Shown here: positions 1 to 12,300 of the stretch, in pieces
How positions within the stretch are numbered: the stretch's first letter is position 1
How the letters are laid out: the number at the start of each line of letters is the position of its first letter
Source of the DNA: Bolinopsis microptera
Lineage: Eukaryota; Ctenophora; Tentaculata; Lobata; Bolinopsidae
Assembly: GCF_026151205.1 (NCBI RefSeq)
Contig: NC_087073.1
Span: forward strand, 2,592,501-2,656,500
Reading direction: 5' to 3'
Length of the DNA stretch: 64,000 nucleotides
Notes under the pieces: generated by a model
The model's database searches: none
The model's input: only the letters and a program-made list of their open reading frames with translations
What the model was told of the DNA's origin: nothing
Made by a program: the position numbers and the translations under genes

Positions 1-249
1 TGGCTTCATCTTTTAAAATGACTCAGTCCCTCTGAAACAAGATAATGCTTAGGACTAGGAGGAACTTAGTTAAGTTCTCGTAGGATTCGCTAAGAGGAAA
101 ATTACTTAGTAAGCTAACATCATTTTGTAGGATGTTACCACTCATCATATGGGCGTGGCATGTGCGGACCATATCCGGAACACTAGAGTCAAAAAACTTT
201 TTTTGGTCGTTCCTGACCCTATAGAGCAACTAATAAGATATGATTTCTA

Positions 250-1110
250 ATTATTTGAACAACTTTTGGTAAAATGAACCACTCTAATTTAGATGTTAAC
301 GATAACCCAAGATCAAGTTATTCTCTTAATGGAGTTACATTGGCAGAATCTGTCCAGGAAAAAGACTTAGGAGTTATAACCCATAACTCTCTGCTTTGGA
401 ATGAACAGATTAAGGCTTCAATATCTAAAGCCAACAGAATGATATGTTGGATTGTTAGAAATCTGATTATCAGGGAAAAATCTGTGATGATATCCATTTA
501 CAAAGCTTTGATAAGACCCCATTTAGAGTATTGTGTTCAATTGTGGAGTCCAGTTGCGCTCATGGAAGTTGGGGGATCATCTTGGAGCTGGAGAGCGTCC
601 AGAGGCGGTTTACCCGTCTGATTGACGAGGTGGGTACTCTTCCATACAGTCGTCGACTGGAAATCCTCAATTTAACAACGCTGGCAGAGTGGCGAATACG
701 TGGGGACCTCATTGAATCTTTTAAAATGATAAGTGGTTTGGCCAATTACGGAGCTGGTTTGTTCAGTATGAGCAGATCTGGTCTTAATGTGATATCAAAC
801 AGTCGATGCAGTAAAAGTAGCAGTAAAATGAAGAAAGTCCACAGTTCTTTTCTTCCGGAGAGGGTGAGACCATATTGCATTGGAACAAACTCCCCTCGGA
901 TGTCAAGAATTGTGGGACTGTGTTAAGTTTTAAAATAAGATTAGAGGCTTTCAAAAAAGAGACTATTTTAAACGGAAAGTATGTAAATTAGTTTCATTTT
1001 AACTTGGTTGTCTAGGCCAATAGATTTAAGATAATTTTTAAATTTTAGTAGATATATTTTTGATGATGTGTGATGATGTTTGTGTCATTATATTTTGATT
1101 TGATTTGATT
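250..1110 (+). mobile_element. CR1-like LINE, 3' fragment with frameshift
   Basis: Two overlapping reading frames (274-~570 and ~560-926) together give the C-terminal part of a non-LTR reverse transcriptase. The first frame has EKDLGV, KANRM and the RPHLEYCVQLWSP motif. The second continues with LELESVQRRFTRLI and the RGDLIESFKMISG block. These motifs follow the RT core in CR1/Rex/L2-type LINEs. A single-base indel near 560-575 separates the frames, so the copy is dead. The endonuclease and RT catalytic core are absent, which fits 5' truncation. The non-coding tail runs to a short TTTGA-type repeat near 1097-1110, as expected for a LINE 3' end. The clade is a family-level guess. Confidence 0.75.
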
Positions 1111-1984
1111 TACTTCCTGTTTGTGTCTTTTTTCTTTGATGTGATTTAATTCATAAAATGATGGCGTTTTTAAAGTGTTGCAGGACTTTTGCCAGTATAC
1201 TAAATAATTCAACTTTTGTGTTGAAAGCCTTTTACAAGACTGTTATTATATTATATTCAGAATATATTTATATACAGAACATACGTATTTCGTATAAGAA
1301 CGAAAATCGTGTTATCCATTTACGTGAAAGACCTCACAAACAATTGCCTTCATTTTTGCTAGAGGTTAAGAACAATAGAATCAAGGAAACAATATAATAT
1401 ATTACATTGAAGTGAACTAAAAAATCTATTGAATTAATAATGTGTATAGAACAGTACTTTAGTTTACAGTTTATATCAGTGCTTTATTTACAGTGTACAG
1501 TGCACTAAATAAATACTGACTCGAAGGGTACCCTTAACATTTATTACAAGATACGAAATCTTTTGTCAGGGTCCCTCCTCATTTGACCTTCAATCATGGA
1601 CGTTCCTAATCACTTTATTTGATGCAGTCTTACGATTAATGAAACAACAGTGTCTGAACAGGCCATCTTCCGATCAGGGACTGTTCACATACTACATAAT
1701 AACTTTTTTGGCCAATTTTAATCCCCCTCCCCCTCCTTATCCAGTTTTACACATTTAACTATTGTGTCAAAATTACACTGACACAATCATTTTGAAACTC
1801 CCTTCCCCTGATTGATATACTCGTATATACGAACGACCCCTTACGAGTAGAACTAGAGCCCCTTCAAGCGAAATGCTTCAAAAAGAAATTCCGATTAAAA
1901 GAATTATATCACGTTTCCTGCCTGTCATGTGGGCCTCAGGTTTAAATGTTTAACATTTAAAGAATCATGTGATGGAGCAGTCCT
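1111..1984. other. No gene seen; AT-rich interval between two LINEs
   Basis: Only short spurious ORFs occur here. A palindromic AAGGGTACCCTT motif near 1527 recurs near 44,710, 44,850 and 48,557, suggesting a dispersed repeat, but no element boundary can be drawn. Confidence 0.4.
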
Positions 1985-4900
1985 AAAAGATAACAACAAT
2001 TTTATATAGTCTCAGTTATAAGCTAGACATACTTTCCCTAAATGAGATGAATCTTAATGATACTATTGACACAGACACCATAAATATTCCTTCCTCCTTC
2101 AACATTATGCGATGCGACAGGCCAAACAGTTCTAGGGGTGGTTGTGGCTTAATGATAAACAAAAAACTAGCTTACACAGAATTAGTTATGGATAGTAAGC
2201 TTGATAACATTGAAGCATTATGGGTGAAGCTTAAGAATAGCAAGATCAATGTTTGCTGCTTCTATCGCTCTGGAAATTATTGCAGTGTTGATAACTTTAT
2301 TGAGTACATTCATTTTTGCATGAAAAAATTGAACGGGAAAAAGGTTATCTGGATTGGGGATATAAACATTGACCAGAATAATATCTCATCCACCCAGTAC
2401 AAAAAATTAGATATGACCTTGAGATGTTACAATCTAGTTCAAACCATTCAAGGGATAACTAGAGTTGCTAAACGTGGAGACAATTTTACCCAGACTACTA
2501 TTGATGTAATATTCACTAACTGTTATGCAGATTTTGTTCAATCTTCTGTTCTTGATGAATGTATTGGGGATCATCAAGCTATTATGTGTGAGATAGATTG
2601 TAAAGTACCTATAGCTCCTAAATTTGAAAAGGTTGAAATTAGAAATCATTGTAAACGTAATGTTAAACAATTCTTAGACTATCTAGATACCTGTTCTGAT
2701 TACAGTCCACTATTGGAAAGTACAGATGTTGAAGCTATCACTGCTGGCCTTTGTCATCATATTGAACAGGCATATGCAACCTGCTTCCCTTGCAAGACCA
2801 TAGAAAGGCATGAAAAGTTCATACATAAACCTTCTACTGAACTTTTAAATGCCATTAATCATACACATTTTCTTCTAAAGAAATTCCGTAAAAAGAAGGA
2901 TAAGAGGGACAATGGAAATTGCAATAAATGTGGTATATGTAGCAAATGTATAAAGTGTAATGAGGCCTGGGATTGCTACAAGATTCAGAGAAATATTAGA
3001 AATAAATTAGCTAAAACCTGCAAAAAGGCTAATGTAATCGATGATCTACAAGTTAAAAGTGCCAAGAATGATCTTAAAGGGGTATGGAAAACTATCAAAC
3101 TGGCATCAAATATGACCCCTGGTACAACTAATTGTCAAACTATCAATGAGAATGATCCTGAGCTATTTAACTTTCATTTTGCAAATGTTGGATCAAGATT
3201 ACAAAATCAGGCCCCCAATATTGAAAGAGTTAGTTTTACTGATTTTTTACCTCCTAGAACTTCTAACATCTCATTTGATAGATTCCAAGAAATAAATGAA
3301 ACTGATATCCTAATGTATGTCGAAACACTCAAGAATGACAAGGCCTCATATGACGATGTGCCTCTATTTTTACTTAAGCAAGCTGTACCACACATAGTTG
3401 AGCCACTGACCCATATTGTCAATTTGAGCCTTAATACAGGTGTTGTACCAACCCTTTGTAAAAAAGCTAGAGTAACTCCCATCCATAAGGCAGGAATGAA
3501 AGATGATCCTAATAATTACAGGCCAATATCCATCCTTCCACTTGTAGGAAAACTTATAGAATACTTTGTCGGCAAGCAACTCACCGATTACATGGAAGAG
3601 AACAAACTTTTCATCCGGCATCAATATGGCTTTCGGAAAAATCACTCCACAACTTATTTGATGTACGATCTGATGGACGAAATATATATGAGTAAATCTA
3701 AGTCTTATAAACCAGGAATCATCTTGCTTGATCTTAAGAAGGCCTTTGACACAGTGAATCATGAAATATTGCTTCAAAAATTGGCATATTATGGAATTGG
3801 TGGCATTGCTTTAACCTGGTTTAAGAACTTCTTATCTTGTAGATATCAATGCACAAGGATCAATGGCAAAATAAGCTCATTTTTAGAAGTTCTGAGTGGT
3901 GTACCACAAGGAAGCATCATTGGGCCTATATTATTTAGTATCTTCATAAATGACATCATTTATGCCTGTAACCTATCTAAGCCCTTTCTATTTGCAGATG
4001 ATGGTGCACTATTCTTTGATCAAACCTGCAGAAGCACATTTATAAACATGAAAATAGAACTTATGACAATCTTTAAATGGCTCAGTGTAAATAAATTATC
4101 ACTCAATGAAACGAAGACTGAATTCCTATTGTTTGATTCTGTTGATCAACATGATGAATTAACCATTGAATGTAATGAGGTAACTTTCACAATCAAGGAG
4201 TGCAAAGAGACAAAATATCTTGGCCTCATTCTAGATAGTAAATTAAACTTCAAAAGCCATGTAGATTATATTATTAAGAAGGTCATGAAGAGAATTGGTG
4301 CCATGTATAGAAGTAAAGCACTGCTACCCATTAAATATAGGAAAATGTTTGCCAATACACTCATGTTGCCACAATTCGATTATTTAGACACGATCTATTG
4401 TAGAGCTGGCAAGACAAAACTTGCTGAACTTGACACTCTGTACAAAAAGGTAGCCAAAATAGCTCTCAACGTTCCACAAACAGAGAGCAGCCTTAATGTT
4501 TATAGAGACGTGAAATGGTTACCACTCCATCTTAGACGACAACTCCATCTGTCAAATTATATGTTTAGAATCATCCATGACAATTGTCCTACAAACTTTA
4601 TGAACAAATTTAGTTACATATCAGGAGGTAGTAGGAGCGGCGAAAGCTGCAACCTATATGTTAATAGATCAACATCACATAAAAACTTTCAATACTTGGG
4701 GGCAAAATGTTGTAATAATGTTCCAACAGATCTACGAAATCTGCCCGATGTTAAAAGCTTAAGTGATTCGTATAAGAAACAGCTACTCTCATCTATAACA
4801 ACAAACCCTAATTATACCGTCGACAATTCATATGACAAATTTTACACTGCAATCATAGTCGACGATAACTAAGTATCTTCTAATTCTTTTAAATCTGAGG

Positions 4901-5770
4901 CATATATAATTGATGTATCGAAAGGATTTTCCCTTTTTTTACCTTTTTTTGATTGATTTTGCACATGACTGACATGTTTTAACTGGAGGAAGGGTTCGCA
5001 CAGTGGTAGTTTTATAAACCACTTTTAATTTATTGACCTATTATACCTAGTGGTAGTTTTATAGACCACATTTAATTTATTTACTTATTATACTTAGTAT
5101 TTATTTTTGGTGACTGTATCACCCAGTTTTAACATTTGATAATTGTACAGTTTATTAACGACACATTGACTGAATGTTATTTTATATTCTAATTTATATT
5201 CTAGATATTTTATTTATTTTTCAACAGACGACAACTTCCTGTTTTTTCTTCTATATTAGTTACTCATATCTCTTTTACAGACTTTTTTACAAGGACATTG
5301 ACAGATGATACTCACATTAGGCATTCATTATTGCATCTAAATTATTTCACTTGCATTAGGTTTAGAAATTTATTCTCTGGTTAACAGATTTCAAATGTTT
5401 AATTAATTTGTAGTATGACAGTAAGGTATATAAGAAGTTATTTAATTTTGCTTGGGCTATTATATTGACTATTGAGGTTTAATGATGATATGGAATTTGA
5501 ATTCTATATAAATTTACACTATGTGGTTGGGGCATTTTGCATAGTAAATATGGTTACTACTCCTATATATCATATTATTTGATTGGTATTCGATTTCTGA
5601 TTATTTCTCTAGGAATATGATTATTATATCTCAATTTGGCTTTAGGTAGGGTGCCCCGCTAAAAGAACTGGATTCTTCCAGGAAGCATCCCGTGCACAGA
5701 CCTTGGTCTACATATATATTAAATTATTAACCATTCATTCTGTATGTGCACGAAAATTTATTTCAATCAA
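1985..5770 (+). mobile_element. Non-LTR retrotransposon, 5'-truncated, long 3' UTR
   Basis: The element has an almost full endonuclease-RT ORF, then about 900 bp of AT-rich 3' UTR. The open frame extends upstream of the first ATG to about 1987 and reads KLDILSLNE, which matches the conserved start of a LINE AP-endonuclease, so the real protein began further upstream and the 5' end is lost. The 3' end is placed near 5766 because about 125 bp (5641-5766) recur almost unchanged at 49,018-49,145, ending in the same TTTCAATCAA. No ORF1 is visible. The Jockey/CR1/L2 supergroup is likely from the domain order and the FADD box. Confidence 0.85.
2047..4872 (+). CDS. LINE ORF2: AP-endonuclease and reverse transcriptase
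   Basis: This is a 941-residue open frame. Residues 1 to about 185 are the C-terminal part of an exonuclease-endonuclease-phosphatase domain, with GGCGLMIN, VIWIGDINID, TTIDVIFTN and a GDHQAI catalytic block (SDH in most families). Residues about 292-304 hold five cysteines spaced CxxC four times in a row, unusual between EN and RT. The RT domain starts near residue 476 (VTPIHKAG, NNYRPISILP) and continues through LLDLKKAFDTVNH (about 560), GVPQGSIIGPILF and the FADDG catalytic box (about 649). The C-terminal region has KYLGLILDSKLNF. The frame has no internal stop, so this is a young copy. The ATG is only the first in-frame one; coding sequence extends upstream to about 1987. Confidence 0.92.
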   Translation: MNLNDTIDTDTINIPSSFNIMRCDRPNSSRGGCGLMINKKLAYTELVMDSKLDNIEALWVKLKNSKINVCCFYRSGNYCSVDNFIEYIHFCMKKLNGKKVIWIGDINIDQNNISSTQYKKLDMTLRCYNLVQTIQGITRVAKRGDNFTQTTIDVIFTNCYADFVQSSVLDECIGDHQAIMCEIDCKVPIAPKFEKVEIRNHCKRNVKQFLDYLDTCSDYSPLLESTDVEAITAGLCHHIEQAYATCFPCKTIERHEKFIHKPSTELLNAINHTHFLLKKFRKKKDKRDNGNCNKCGICSKCIKCNEAWDCYKIQRNIRNKLAKTCKKANVIDDLQVKSAKNDLKGVWKTIKLASNMTPGTTNCQTINENDPELFNFHFANVGSRLQNQAPNIERVSFTDFLPPRTSNISFDRFQEINETDILMYVETLKNDKASYDDVPLFLLKQAVPHIVEPLTHIVNLSLNTGVVPTLCKKARVTPIHKAGMKDDPNNYRPISILPLVGKLIEYFVGKQLTDYMEENKLFIRHQYGFRKNHSTTYLMYDLMDEIYMSKSKSYKPGIILLDLKKAFDTVNHEILLQKLAYYGIGGIALTWFKNFLSCRYQCTRINGKISSFLEVLSGVPQGSIIGPILFSIFINDIIYACNLSKPFLFADDGALFFDQTCRSTFINMKIELMTIFKWLSVNKLSLNETKTEFLLFDSVDQHDELTIECNEVTFTIKECKETKYLGLILDSKLNFKSHVDYIIKKVMKRIGAMYRSKALLPIKYRKMFANTLMLPQFDYLDTIYCRAGKTKLAELDTLYKKVAKIALNVPQTESSLNVYRDVKWLPLHLRRQLHLSNYMFRIIHDNCPTNFMNKFSYISGGSRSGESCNLYVNRSTSHKNFQYLGAKCCNNVPTDLRNLPDVKSLSDSYKKQLLSSITTNPNYTVDNSYDKFYTAIIVDDN

Positions 5771-6560
5771 TAGCAAACAAAACAATATTTATTTATAACT
5801 AGTACAACCTTAAGACCTGATCACTCATGTTTTCCGTTAAAAGGGAACTTGGTGACGGAATGTCAGCTGTTGGCACAAGCTATACAGCCAATCAGCATCA
5901 ACGGCAATTTTCTGCCACAATCGATTTGTATTTCGACTTACCAAGACCGTCGACGAGTCCAACTCGGCAAGCGTCTTGGTAGGTTGTAAACCTACAAAGT
6001 AATTAAAAATTGCTAAATGTGCAGTGCTCCCCAGTATGCAGTAGTGCAAACAAATTATGCTATTCAGTTTCATGGTAGGAGTTTTAACAGAAAATATCGA
6101 TTTCTAAGAAAAACAAAATTTTTGAAGAAAAAACAATTTTTATTTACTACAAAAAATTAATACATATTATGAGAAAAAACAATTTTTTTAGAGAAAAGAC
6201 AATTTTATTATTTATCACCAATTCAATACAAAATCAATAAATATATATTTGAATAAACTTGATTTAAAATTAAATGATACAAGAATGCTAGCAGCTAGCG
6301 CGCTTGTATTTGATAAATATTCACGCTGTTAAAATGGGTCTTACCACTATGTTATATATTGTAGCGCGATGCACTGCTGGGTCGCGCCGCGCATTTTATC
6401 GCAATCACAGATATGTATACAGATCGGCGAAATGCGAAGGATTGACATCGTGTATCAAAGTAATTAGTTATAAGAAATCCTCAGGTGCGGCTGTAAGCGC
6501 CGCGTGCAGTGTCTATTCAATTGCTATCTTACAATTACTTGTCATACGTTTTATCATTTA
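5771..6560. other. No gene seen; AT-rich DNA
   Basis: Contains A-rich runs near 6100-6200 (repeated ACAATTTTT-like motifs) and no coherent coding signal. ORFs on either strand lack codon structure or recognisable motifs. Confidence 0.4.
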
Positions 6561-6565
6561 TTACC

Positions 6566-6650
6566 CGCCGCGCACGAGTGCGCGGCTCCCCCTGTATCGT
6601 AGAAACTCTACATAGTTAAACGACCGTGGGGGTCACGACGTGATACAAAC
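6566..6650 (-). repeat. Dispersed repeat module, inverted copy
   Basis: About 85 bp match, in inverted orientation, the stretch at 45,721-45,812, and more weakly the plus-strand stretch at 8565-8605. Shared landmarks are TATCACGTCGTGACCCCCAC, CCCCTGTA and GAGCCGCGCAC. Likely part of a larger dispersed DNA element. Confidence 0.6.
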
Positions 6651-6760
6651 AATTACATGTCCAATGTCACATTTATAAATTAGAAGCAAAATTTAAGAAG
6701 CAGATCAATATGCAATTTACCTGGGGACCTCAGTCTGTCATGTTGATTGACGATGTCAAT

Positions 6761-6806
6761 CCGTCGAGATCGTTGCTCTGCGAAGCAGAGCAACGATCGT
6801 CGACGG
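6761..6806. other. Strong hairpin, about 21-bp arms, GAA loop
   Basis: Arms at 6761-6781 and 6785-6806 are complementary except for one extra base, with a 3-base GAA loop. The centre reads GCTCTGC-GAA-GCAGAGC. It lies just before the telomere-like array and may belong to the end of a mobile element. Confidence 0.7.
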
Positions 6807-6870
6807 ACTACGGTGGTACAGTGGGGTCCGGGACTCAACGGCGTAAGACTCTACGGTGTGAGACTCTACC

Positions 6871-6967
6871 CCAAACCCTAACCCTAACCCTAACCCTAAC
6901 CCTAACCTTAACCCTAACCCTATCCCTAACACTAAGCCTAACCCTAACCCTGACCCTAATCCTAACC
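6871..6967 (+). repeat. Interstitial telomere-like repeat (CCCTAA)n
   Basis: About 16 hexamers of CCCTAA, the C-rich strand of TTAGGG, with scattered substitutions. Degenerate units (CCTATC, ACTAAG) show it is old and not an active chromosome end. Confidence 0.9.
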
Positions 6968-7113
6968 CCAACCATAACCATAACCATAACCATAACCATA
7001 ACCATAACCATAACCATAACCATAACCATAACCATAACATAACCATAACCATAACCATAACCATAACCATAACCATAACCATAACCATAACCATAACCAT
7101 AACCATAACCATA
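6968..7113 (+). repeat. (CCATAA)n array continuing the telomere-like repeat
   Basis: About 24 near-perfect CCATAA units follow directly from the CCCTAA tract in the same 6-bp register, with one short unit near 7038. The uniformity suggests one C-to-A variant hexamer was amplified secondarily. Confidence 0.9.
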
Positions 7114-8500
7114 ACTAGGTAGTGCGCCATCGACAGTGAGCCGCGCGTGCCGACTGTAGGATGTTTTTTTAGCGCTAATTTCGGCCAGCACAATTTTCTT
7201 CAAACAAATAGATATTAAGTATCCTTCCCGACCTCCGATTGCAACAAAAATTGGTAAGCTTACTCATAGACTTACAAGGAAGGTGTCCGAAAAGTTTAAA
7301 GCATATCCAACCATCAGACATTATGTTACAGCTAAAAGCAGCGTATTTTGCCCCATTTTGATCACTATATCAACTCCGATATCCACCAAATCAAGAAAAC
7401 AACAAATTTTTCAAGAAAACAACAAATTTTTATTTAAATCAATTATAGCAACAATTTGAAAAACTTTAAAGCTCTTCTATTACCATGGAATATACTACGG
7501 GTATGGTGACTTGGGCTATTGAGTTGTTAAGTAGATTAAGATTAGTAAACCTGCATTTGCATTGTATATTTTATAAAAACTAGAAATTAGGCTTCACGGT
7601 AAAATGGAGAAGCAGGCTGATCTTGGAGAGAGCAGACCGTAAAGTTTACGCACCCACCAGGGCTACCTACCTACCCCAGTTGTTCTTTTTGGTTTATCAG
7701 CTTGTATTGTTATATTTATGGACCCCAAGTCACCACACTAAGAAGGAGTATGTAAAAAAAAATAATAATAATAATAAATTAAGTTAATATCATCATATCT
7801 GTTTAAAACAGTAAAAGTCAAGTTGAGGATTGACTTTCCTAGTTAATTTAAAGGTTCAAACGTTTGGGAATATAATAATGTTGGTATTTGTATCTGCTGC
7901 AGCAATAATATCGAAATATCATTTGTCTAGAAAATTTTCGCCACTTCAATAGATATTGGGTCGGCAATTTGGTGAGTGAGTGATGAGATGGTTTGGTCTG
8001 TGATTGAGTGAGGGGCGATGTGAAAGTTGTGGTAAGTCCAGGTGTTATTATTGTTGATGGATTGAGATCCCAGGATGATACTTTTACAGCGTAATTTAAC
8101 CAAAGATACAGAAGTAGTGAGGATTTTTCGGACAGTTGTGAAAGCCCTATTGGAAGGTCGTCGCCAATTTTCAGAATGATCTCATTCAAGGAACTGAAGA
8201 TATATCCAAATAATACGACAAAAATCAACGAATTTGGTCAAATTTGGTCAAATTACGCGACTTTTACAGCTAATTTTGCTCCAAAAGCCGCGCACCATCA
8301 AATATGGCACCTAGGCGAAACTCACTGATCTTTCCAAAAAGGTATGACAAATTTGGTATTGTAAAAATTTTCACAGTCTCTAGAAAACAATGGTACAAAA
8401 AATTTTAAAATCCGAGCAAGTTTATTTTTATGGTGCACCCCCTACCATAACCATAACCTAAAGCAAGAATGCTAGTTTGCGCGGCGCGTCGAAGCGGCGA
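7114..8500. other. No gene seen
   Basis: Holds a short direct repeat of TCAAGAAAACAACAAATTTT near 7393-7431 and an (AAT)n run near 7760. A 126-codon minus-strand ORF (7848-8228) has no recognisable domain and is not called. Confidence 0.4.
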
Positions 8501-8504
8501 AGTC

Positions 8505-8610
8505 CTCCAATCTGTCATGTTCATAAACATAGAGATTAGGCGGAATGAAAGGCTGAGCGCGGCTTTGTATCACGTGGTGACCCCCACAGTCGCTTCACTA
8601 TACCCCTGTA
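8505..8610 (+). repeat. Dispersed repeat module, direct copy
   Basis: Contains AGATTAGGCGGAATGAAAGG, repeated in inverted orientation near 47,318-47,343, followed by TATCACGTGGTGACCCCCAC, shared with 45,725 and 6630. It starts with TCTGTCATGTTCATAAACAT, similar to 6734. The module is therefore mosaic. Confidence 0.6.
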
Positions 8611-9388
8611 TTTTTCATCAAAATATCAATAAGTTATCATTTTATGCACTGAAATCTTTCAAAATTGGCGAGTTTGCCCAAATATGGGCATCCTTTTATT
8701 CGAAAAAATTTATTATATGATATGGAGCATATCTTTTAATACTTATCATATTACATAACCCGTTATATGCTCAATTCCTATCCTGTATCCTCTGGGTTCT
8801 CTCCTCTGTATTTTCAGATCTGTATCTTCCGTATCTTCTCTGACATCTTATTTTCATTGACGGTTATTGTTTTTGCTCAGTCCATTTCCTGAATCATCTT
8901 AATTTCTAGAACCATTCAGTTTTAGTTCATCCATGGACAGCTATGGCCTTATTTCACCCCCAGTGCAGTTCACACTTTCATGGACATCTTTGGCATAGTA
9001 TTAGAGTTAGACCCTCTATTCACTGTTCTGATCTTCAGGTTACCTCATCACCTGCCACATTATTTCCCTCTTGGAGCTCGGTCTTTCATTGTTTTTCTAG
9101 CAGCCACTTGTTTTTTTGTAGTTCATTCGTAGTCTGTACTATGTAAGATATGATTCGATAAGATGTTCAAAGAGGAAAGTGGAGAGCAGTTTACTACTAA
9201 CACTTTCTTATTGTGCTTTCATCTCTAGAGTGTGAGATCTAGATAGTTGTTCTTGAATATTTTATAATAATTTCATCTAGAAAACTGATCTCTCACTCTA
9301 GGAGAGTACACAGCATGTAAAATATGTGTTCAAAAATGAGAGTTAATGAGAGATCATGACATGCGAGTTAAGAAATCGCAACGGTAAC
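8611..9388. other. Upstream region of the SLC41 gene
   Basis: No coding signal. The transporter promoter and 5' UTR should lie here, but no TATA box or initiator can be assigned with confidence. Confidence 0.3.
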
Positions 9389-12300
9389 ATGAACACCGAG
9401 GATAGTACGGAGGAGACGACCCCACTTGTTCAGAATGAGAAGGATATATGCCCATTATCACCTGGGAGGTGGGCTAGATGGAGACTTATTTCTTTATCTG
9501 AAGCTTTACAGGTTTGATGTTTATGTTCTTTACTTATAAATGTAACAATAAATTGGTTTTTGTCTAGGTTTACTTTGTTTTGTTGATAAAGTTCAGTTTA
9601 CCAAGGTGATATGATAGTCAACATAAAAACAATAGTGATCATAGCAACCATAGCAATCATAGTTACCATAGTAATTACCATAGTTACCATAGTTACCATA
9701 GTTACCATAATTACCATAGTTACTGTAGCTACCATAGCTACCATAGTAACCACAGGAACCATAATACTTTTGGAGGTCATAGTAACTATAATATCGCAGG
9801 TAATACCTCCGTTCTTCTTGGCTGGCTTGGGAACATTGGCTGCTGGACTCCTTCTGGACGAAGTTCAGGTGAACTATTTGAATCAAATTATTAAATTCAT
9901 CAAACATAACAATAGGGTCATTAAATTTACTGCAATCTTTGATTTTGGTCAAGACAGAATGTACAATTTAATCAAATTTTCTCTTGTTTGGGATGACTTA
10001 TTGTGACATTGTCAGCACTGGGAGGTATTTAAGACAATATCAGAGTTATTTGTGTTGGTACCCGCACTATTGGGACTGAAAGGAAACTTGGCTATGACTC
10101 TGGCTTCACGGCTCAGTACAGAGGTGACTATAATACATTATATGTAGTTTAGTTGTACAGTTACCTGCTTACATTCTCTTTCTAATTTTATCCAATTTCC
10201 TTGATTAGCCTGGTTTTAGCAGACGACATTAAAATGAGATTATTTCAGACACACAGGGGTATAGATAACCACGTGACAGTAGTGGCCGGGTATCTTGCAC
10301 TGGACCAGGTGCGTTTTAATGTAACTTTAACTGGTTTCAAAACCAGGTGTAGATCAAATCATTTTAAACTATAAAAATTTAATAAGATCTTTCAATACCT
10401 TTATACTGACTTCTCATGCTAACTACTGCTGGTTAATGAGTTTAATGTTTCCCATGTGGCTGCTTATTCTATAGTCTATAGTCTACTTTTACACAAACAC
10501 GCAGGTGCTGTTTTTAACTTTCATCATCAAACTCTGTCCAATAGACTAGCCTGTAAAGAAACAAATATTTACTCGTTTCTTACACACACAGGTAATGAGA
10601 GTGTACAATATCCAGTTCTATGGTTTTTAAATGTTAAAATGGTTATTTGTCAATTCGTTTAAGAAATTCTTGCCAATATTATGTCCATGGGGCATGGAGA
10701 TAAACAATTTCCTGTTACGCCCTTTTGGGCCAAAACATGGATGGATGAATGGCTGTGACCGCACGTCAATAGATCAAATAAGCAAATACTGTCAACTCTG
10801 AACATCTACCTCTACTGCAATTTGACCAAATGGGCTGATTTGTATAGTATGTGTACAACATCGCATGATTTAAGATTCTCTAGCAACCTTGTAACCACAC
10901 TCTTCTCACAGGCACAGGCGCTAATAGTGGGACTTCTGGCATCTTTTATTGCCATGATAACAGGTAATTCACAGTTCACACCTACTGTCAACACACCTAC
11001 TATATTGTAAACAACTGTTTTCTACTGAAGAAAACAGCCTCTTAATTTCAATTCTCAATATTCCTGATCCTTGATATAATTACTAATAATAATATAATAA
11101 TATAATTACTAACTAGTTACTTAAATTTAATATAATTACTAATTAGGTACCTCACTTTAATTAACAGTTTAATGTTCAGGGCTTGCTGACGGAACAAATC
11201 TTTCTAACATGCTGGTTCTCTTCGCTACAGGTCTTATAACTGCTTCACTTGTCAGCGTATTGCTAGGTTAGTTACCATACTAAGCAGTTAGCATAGTTAA
11301 CATACTTAGCATAGTTAACATAGTTACCATACTTACCACAGCAACCATAGTTATCATAGTGACCATTACAACATAACTCCTCGTGGAATGATGAGAACTT
11401 GTATTTATTGCAAATTCCTTTTAATGTCATTAGTTCGTCACCAATAACATACTGTAGCGTGGCCTCCTAAAACACGTACGAAAAGTTTACAATTTAGAAC
11501 TATTTGACTTGTGCGAAACAGAAAACTTTATAATATCTTCAAAAGTAACGAAAGAGTAAAGACATCGTTGGTACTGAGCCTATCAACCAACCCCATCGAT
11601 AAGCCTGACAAACTGTATTTTACTCCAGCGTTTCAAATACAAATATTGATTTTAGAGGAACACCTTTCTCCTGGAATAACTGATTATGCAGTAAATTAAA
11701 AAGGTTTTCTACTTGTATATCAGAGAAAAAGAGTTTATGTTCAAATTCATTCGTTGTCAGTGCACCCCTATTTAGTTTAGTTCTCATTAATTTAGTGTTC
11801 TTACAGAGTGAAATGTAAACTGATCCCTCACACTAATCATACAGTACGTGTTGTCTGGTATGATATAAGATAGTGGTATCATATTATCATAGTGACACGA
11901 TGAAAGTATTAGCTAGGGAGTTGCTCTGACAGTTTAACATTAAAATGACTGCATGTAGATTGTAGATAGGCAAGTAATTATCTCATGTCTTGACAGCAGG
12001 AGTGTTGTAATTACACTGCCAATTATTATGCGGAGTGTACAATATCTCACATACCAGACACTACAAGCCACTACTAGTTGGTGTGTAGGGTATACGTGTA
12101 AATCAATTGTCCAGCAGACAATGGCCCAGTTACCTGAGGTGTTTTAATGATATTTGTACATTGTATTGTGTAGTCTGCGGTCGATTGTGGTTATTTCAAA
12201 TAAGATGCAATTTTACACTGTTGATGTACTCAATAAAAACAAACATTAATTCAACACCATTATGTTCAATAAAAAATGACGAAAAACATAATATATAAGT

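Noticed and set aside
6710-7203. ORFs of 110-145 codons on both strands
   Set aside because: They are translations of the CCCTAA/CCATAA arrays (repeated TLTLTL, VMVMVM, YGYGYG) and have no coding meaning.
9593-10006. Overlapping ORFs on both strands (TIVTIV and YGNYGN repeats)
   Set aside because: Products of the intron 1 minisatellite; the plus-strand ORF also reads over real exon 2 but is not spliced correctly.
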